From NCBI GenBank assembly GCA_030426295.1, contig JAUHYY010000003.1, positions 1 through 22,948 of the forward strand: a DNA stretch of 22,948 nucleotides, in the 5' to 3' direction. A program made the position numbers and the translations under genes. Every line of letters begins with the position of its first letter. Positions within the stretch are counted from its first letter, which is position 1. A model generated the notes under the pieces. That model saw only the letters and a list, made by a program, of their open reading frames with translations. It was not told the origin of the DNA and searched no databases. This document shows positions 22,116 through 22,948 of the stretch, one piece after another. This stretch comes from a bacterium (GTDB taxonomy: Bacteria > Patescibacteriota > Gracilibacteria > UBA1369 > GCA-2718715).

Positions 22116-22948
22116 ATGTTGATTCTTGGAATTGAAACATCATGTGATGAAACAGCTGTTGCCATTGTAAAAGATGGGCGTGAAGTATTGAGCAATGTGA
22201 TCTCGAGTCAGATAGATATTCATCGTGCAACAGGAGGAGTTGTTCCTGAGGTTGCTGCTCGCGCTCATGTAGGCCAGCTGCAACCAGTGCTTGATGAGGC
22301 TTTAGCCCAAGCATTTGTAGAATGGTCTGATATTGATGCGATTGCTGTTAGTACGCATCCGGGGCTTTTGACTTCACTTATTGTTGGTACGAGTTTTGCT
22401 GCTGCTCTTGCTATGATTTATAACTTGCCGGTGATTCCTGTTAATCATATCAAGGGGCATATATTTAGTAATTTCTTGAGTATTGAAGATGAAGTTGAGT
22501 TCCCTGCTGTGGTTTTGACTGTCTCTGGTGGGCATAACGAACTTGTGTTACTCAGGCATGATCAACATATTGAAGTGCTTGGTGAGACTCTTGATGATGC
22601 AGCGGGTGAAGCTTACGACAAAGTTGGCAAGATGCTTGGTTTGCCTTATCCGGGAGGGCCTGAGATTTCTAAACTGAGTCTTGAGGGGAATCCTGATAAA
22701 TATGATTTTCCAAGACCGATGCTGCATGAAGGTTATGATTTTAGTTTTTCAGGATTAAAGTCAGCAGTTCGAAGGCTTGTAGACCAAGGAGATTTTGATA
22801 AGGCGGATGTTGCTGCTTCTTTCCAGAAAGCCATTAATGAAACCTTAGCTAAGAAACTTCTAAAGGCTGCCGAGGAGTTTGGTGCCAAAGAGGTGCATTT
22901 GGCAGGTGGAGTTTCGGCTAATACTAATTTACGAGAGATGATTAAAGG
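22116..22948 (+). CDS. tsaD: tRNA N6-threonylcarbamoyladenosine synthase subunit TsaD (3' end beyond the window)
   Basis: 277 residues visible of about 340, still open at the window end. TsaD transfers the threonylcarbamoyl group to A37 of tRNAs that read ANN codons, with TsaB, TsaE and TsaC. The start MLILGIETSCDETAVAI is exact for the family. Then GGVVPEVAARAHVGQL, AVSTHPGLLTSLIVG, the metal-binding H-x3-H in PVNHIKGHI, FPAVVLTVSGGHNELVL, LGETLDDAAGEAYDKVGKML, YPGGPEISKL and the nucleotide loop VHLAGGVSANTNLR follow. All are intact. There is no Shine-Dalgarno sequence; the leader carries the heptamer repeat. TsaB and TsaE are not nearby. Confidence 0.97.
   Translation, partial: MLILGIETSCDETAVAIVKDGREVLSNVISSQIDIHRATGGVVPEVAARAHVGQLQPVLDEALAQAFVEWSDIDAIAVSTHPGLLTSLIVGTSFAAALAMIYNLPVIPVNHIKGHIFSNFLSIEDEVEFPAVVLTVSGGHNELVLLRHDQHIEVLGETLDDAAGEAYDKVGKMLGLPYPGGPEISKLSLEGNPDKYDFPRPMLHEGYDFSFSGLKSAVRRLVDQGDFDKADVAASFQKAINETLAKKLLKAAEEFGAKEVHLAGGVSANTNLREMIK

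Noticed and set aside
1..22948. Alternative genetic code with UGA as glycine
   Set aside because: rlmH ends at a TGA exactly at the family's C terminus, and no gene body contains in-frame TGA where Gly is expected.

Overview
The window is compact, AT-rich bacterial DNA, probably from a Patescibacteria/CPR-type organism. The lineage is inferred from the style of the genes (short proteins, minimal versions of DprA and RecX, an O-antigen-ligase-like protein in a surface locus, very short spacers and overlapping genes), not from a marker RNA. UGA works as a stop: rlmH ends in TGA exactly where the family ends, which argues against the code that reads UGA as glycine (Gracilibacteria/Absconditabacteria). 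No gene has a convincing Shine-Dalgarno sequence. No rRNA, tRNA, IS element or CRISPR array was seen, and no stretch over 300 bases lacks a gene.

Layout. (1) 1-2058, minus: a surface-glycan-like operon of a GT4 glycosyltransferase, a secreted Ser/Thr-rich tetrapeptide-repeat protein and the N-terminal part of an O-antigen-ligase-like membrane protein. (2) 2126-8011, plus: a small membrane protein coupled to a zinc ribbon, then recA-recX, nusA coupled to a four-cysteine mini-protein, and a PilB/GspE ATPase. recA has a strong promoter with an 18-bp palindrome in its spacer. (3) 14623-8004, minus: ftsE, purL, purQ (with an unusual extra C-terminal domain), purM, an unknown protein and a minimal dprA, whose end overlaps the end of pilB. 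(4) 14749-16573, plus: a thioredoxin-fold protein and an M29-type aminopeptidase. (5) 18697-16563, minus: an RNA m5U methyltransferase (RlmD/TrmA family) and an unknown protein; divergently, rlmH, an 84-residue unknown and an ORF broken by one in-frame stop. (6) 22006-19768, minus: a CCA-adding-type nucleotidyltransferase overlapping an ATP-grasp ligase. (7) 22116 to the end, plus: tsaD, cut by the window edge.

How the genes fit together: recA, recX, pilB and dprA are parts of a DNA-uptake and recombination set. purL-purQ-purM cover the FGAM synthetase and AIR synthetase steps of purine synthesis; no separate purS is present and the extra domain on PurQ appears to replace it. rlmH, the m5U methyltransferase, the CCA enzyme and tsaD are RNA-maturation genes.

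Most notable signals: a dispersed family of 7-bp tandem repeats (consensus ATTA-N-C-N read towards the downstream gene in most cases) lying directly before start codons; the PurQ C-terminal domain that resembles the N-terminal PurS-like domain of large-type PurL, i.e. a permuted FGAM synthetase; the palindromic operator in the recA promoter; hairpins in the nusA and dprA leaders; and the repeat-protein/glycosyltransferase/ligase locus.
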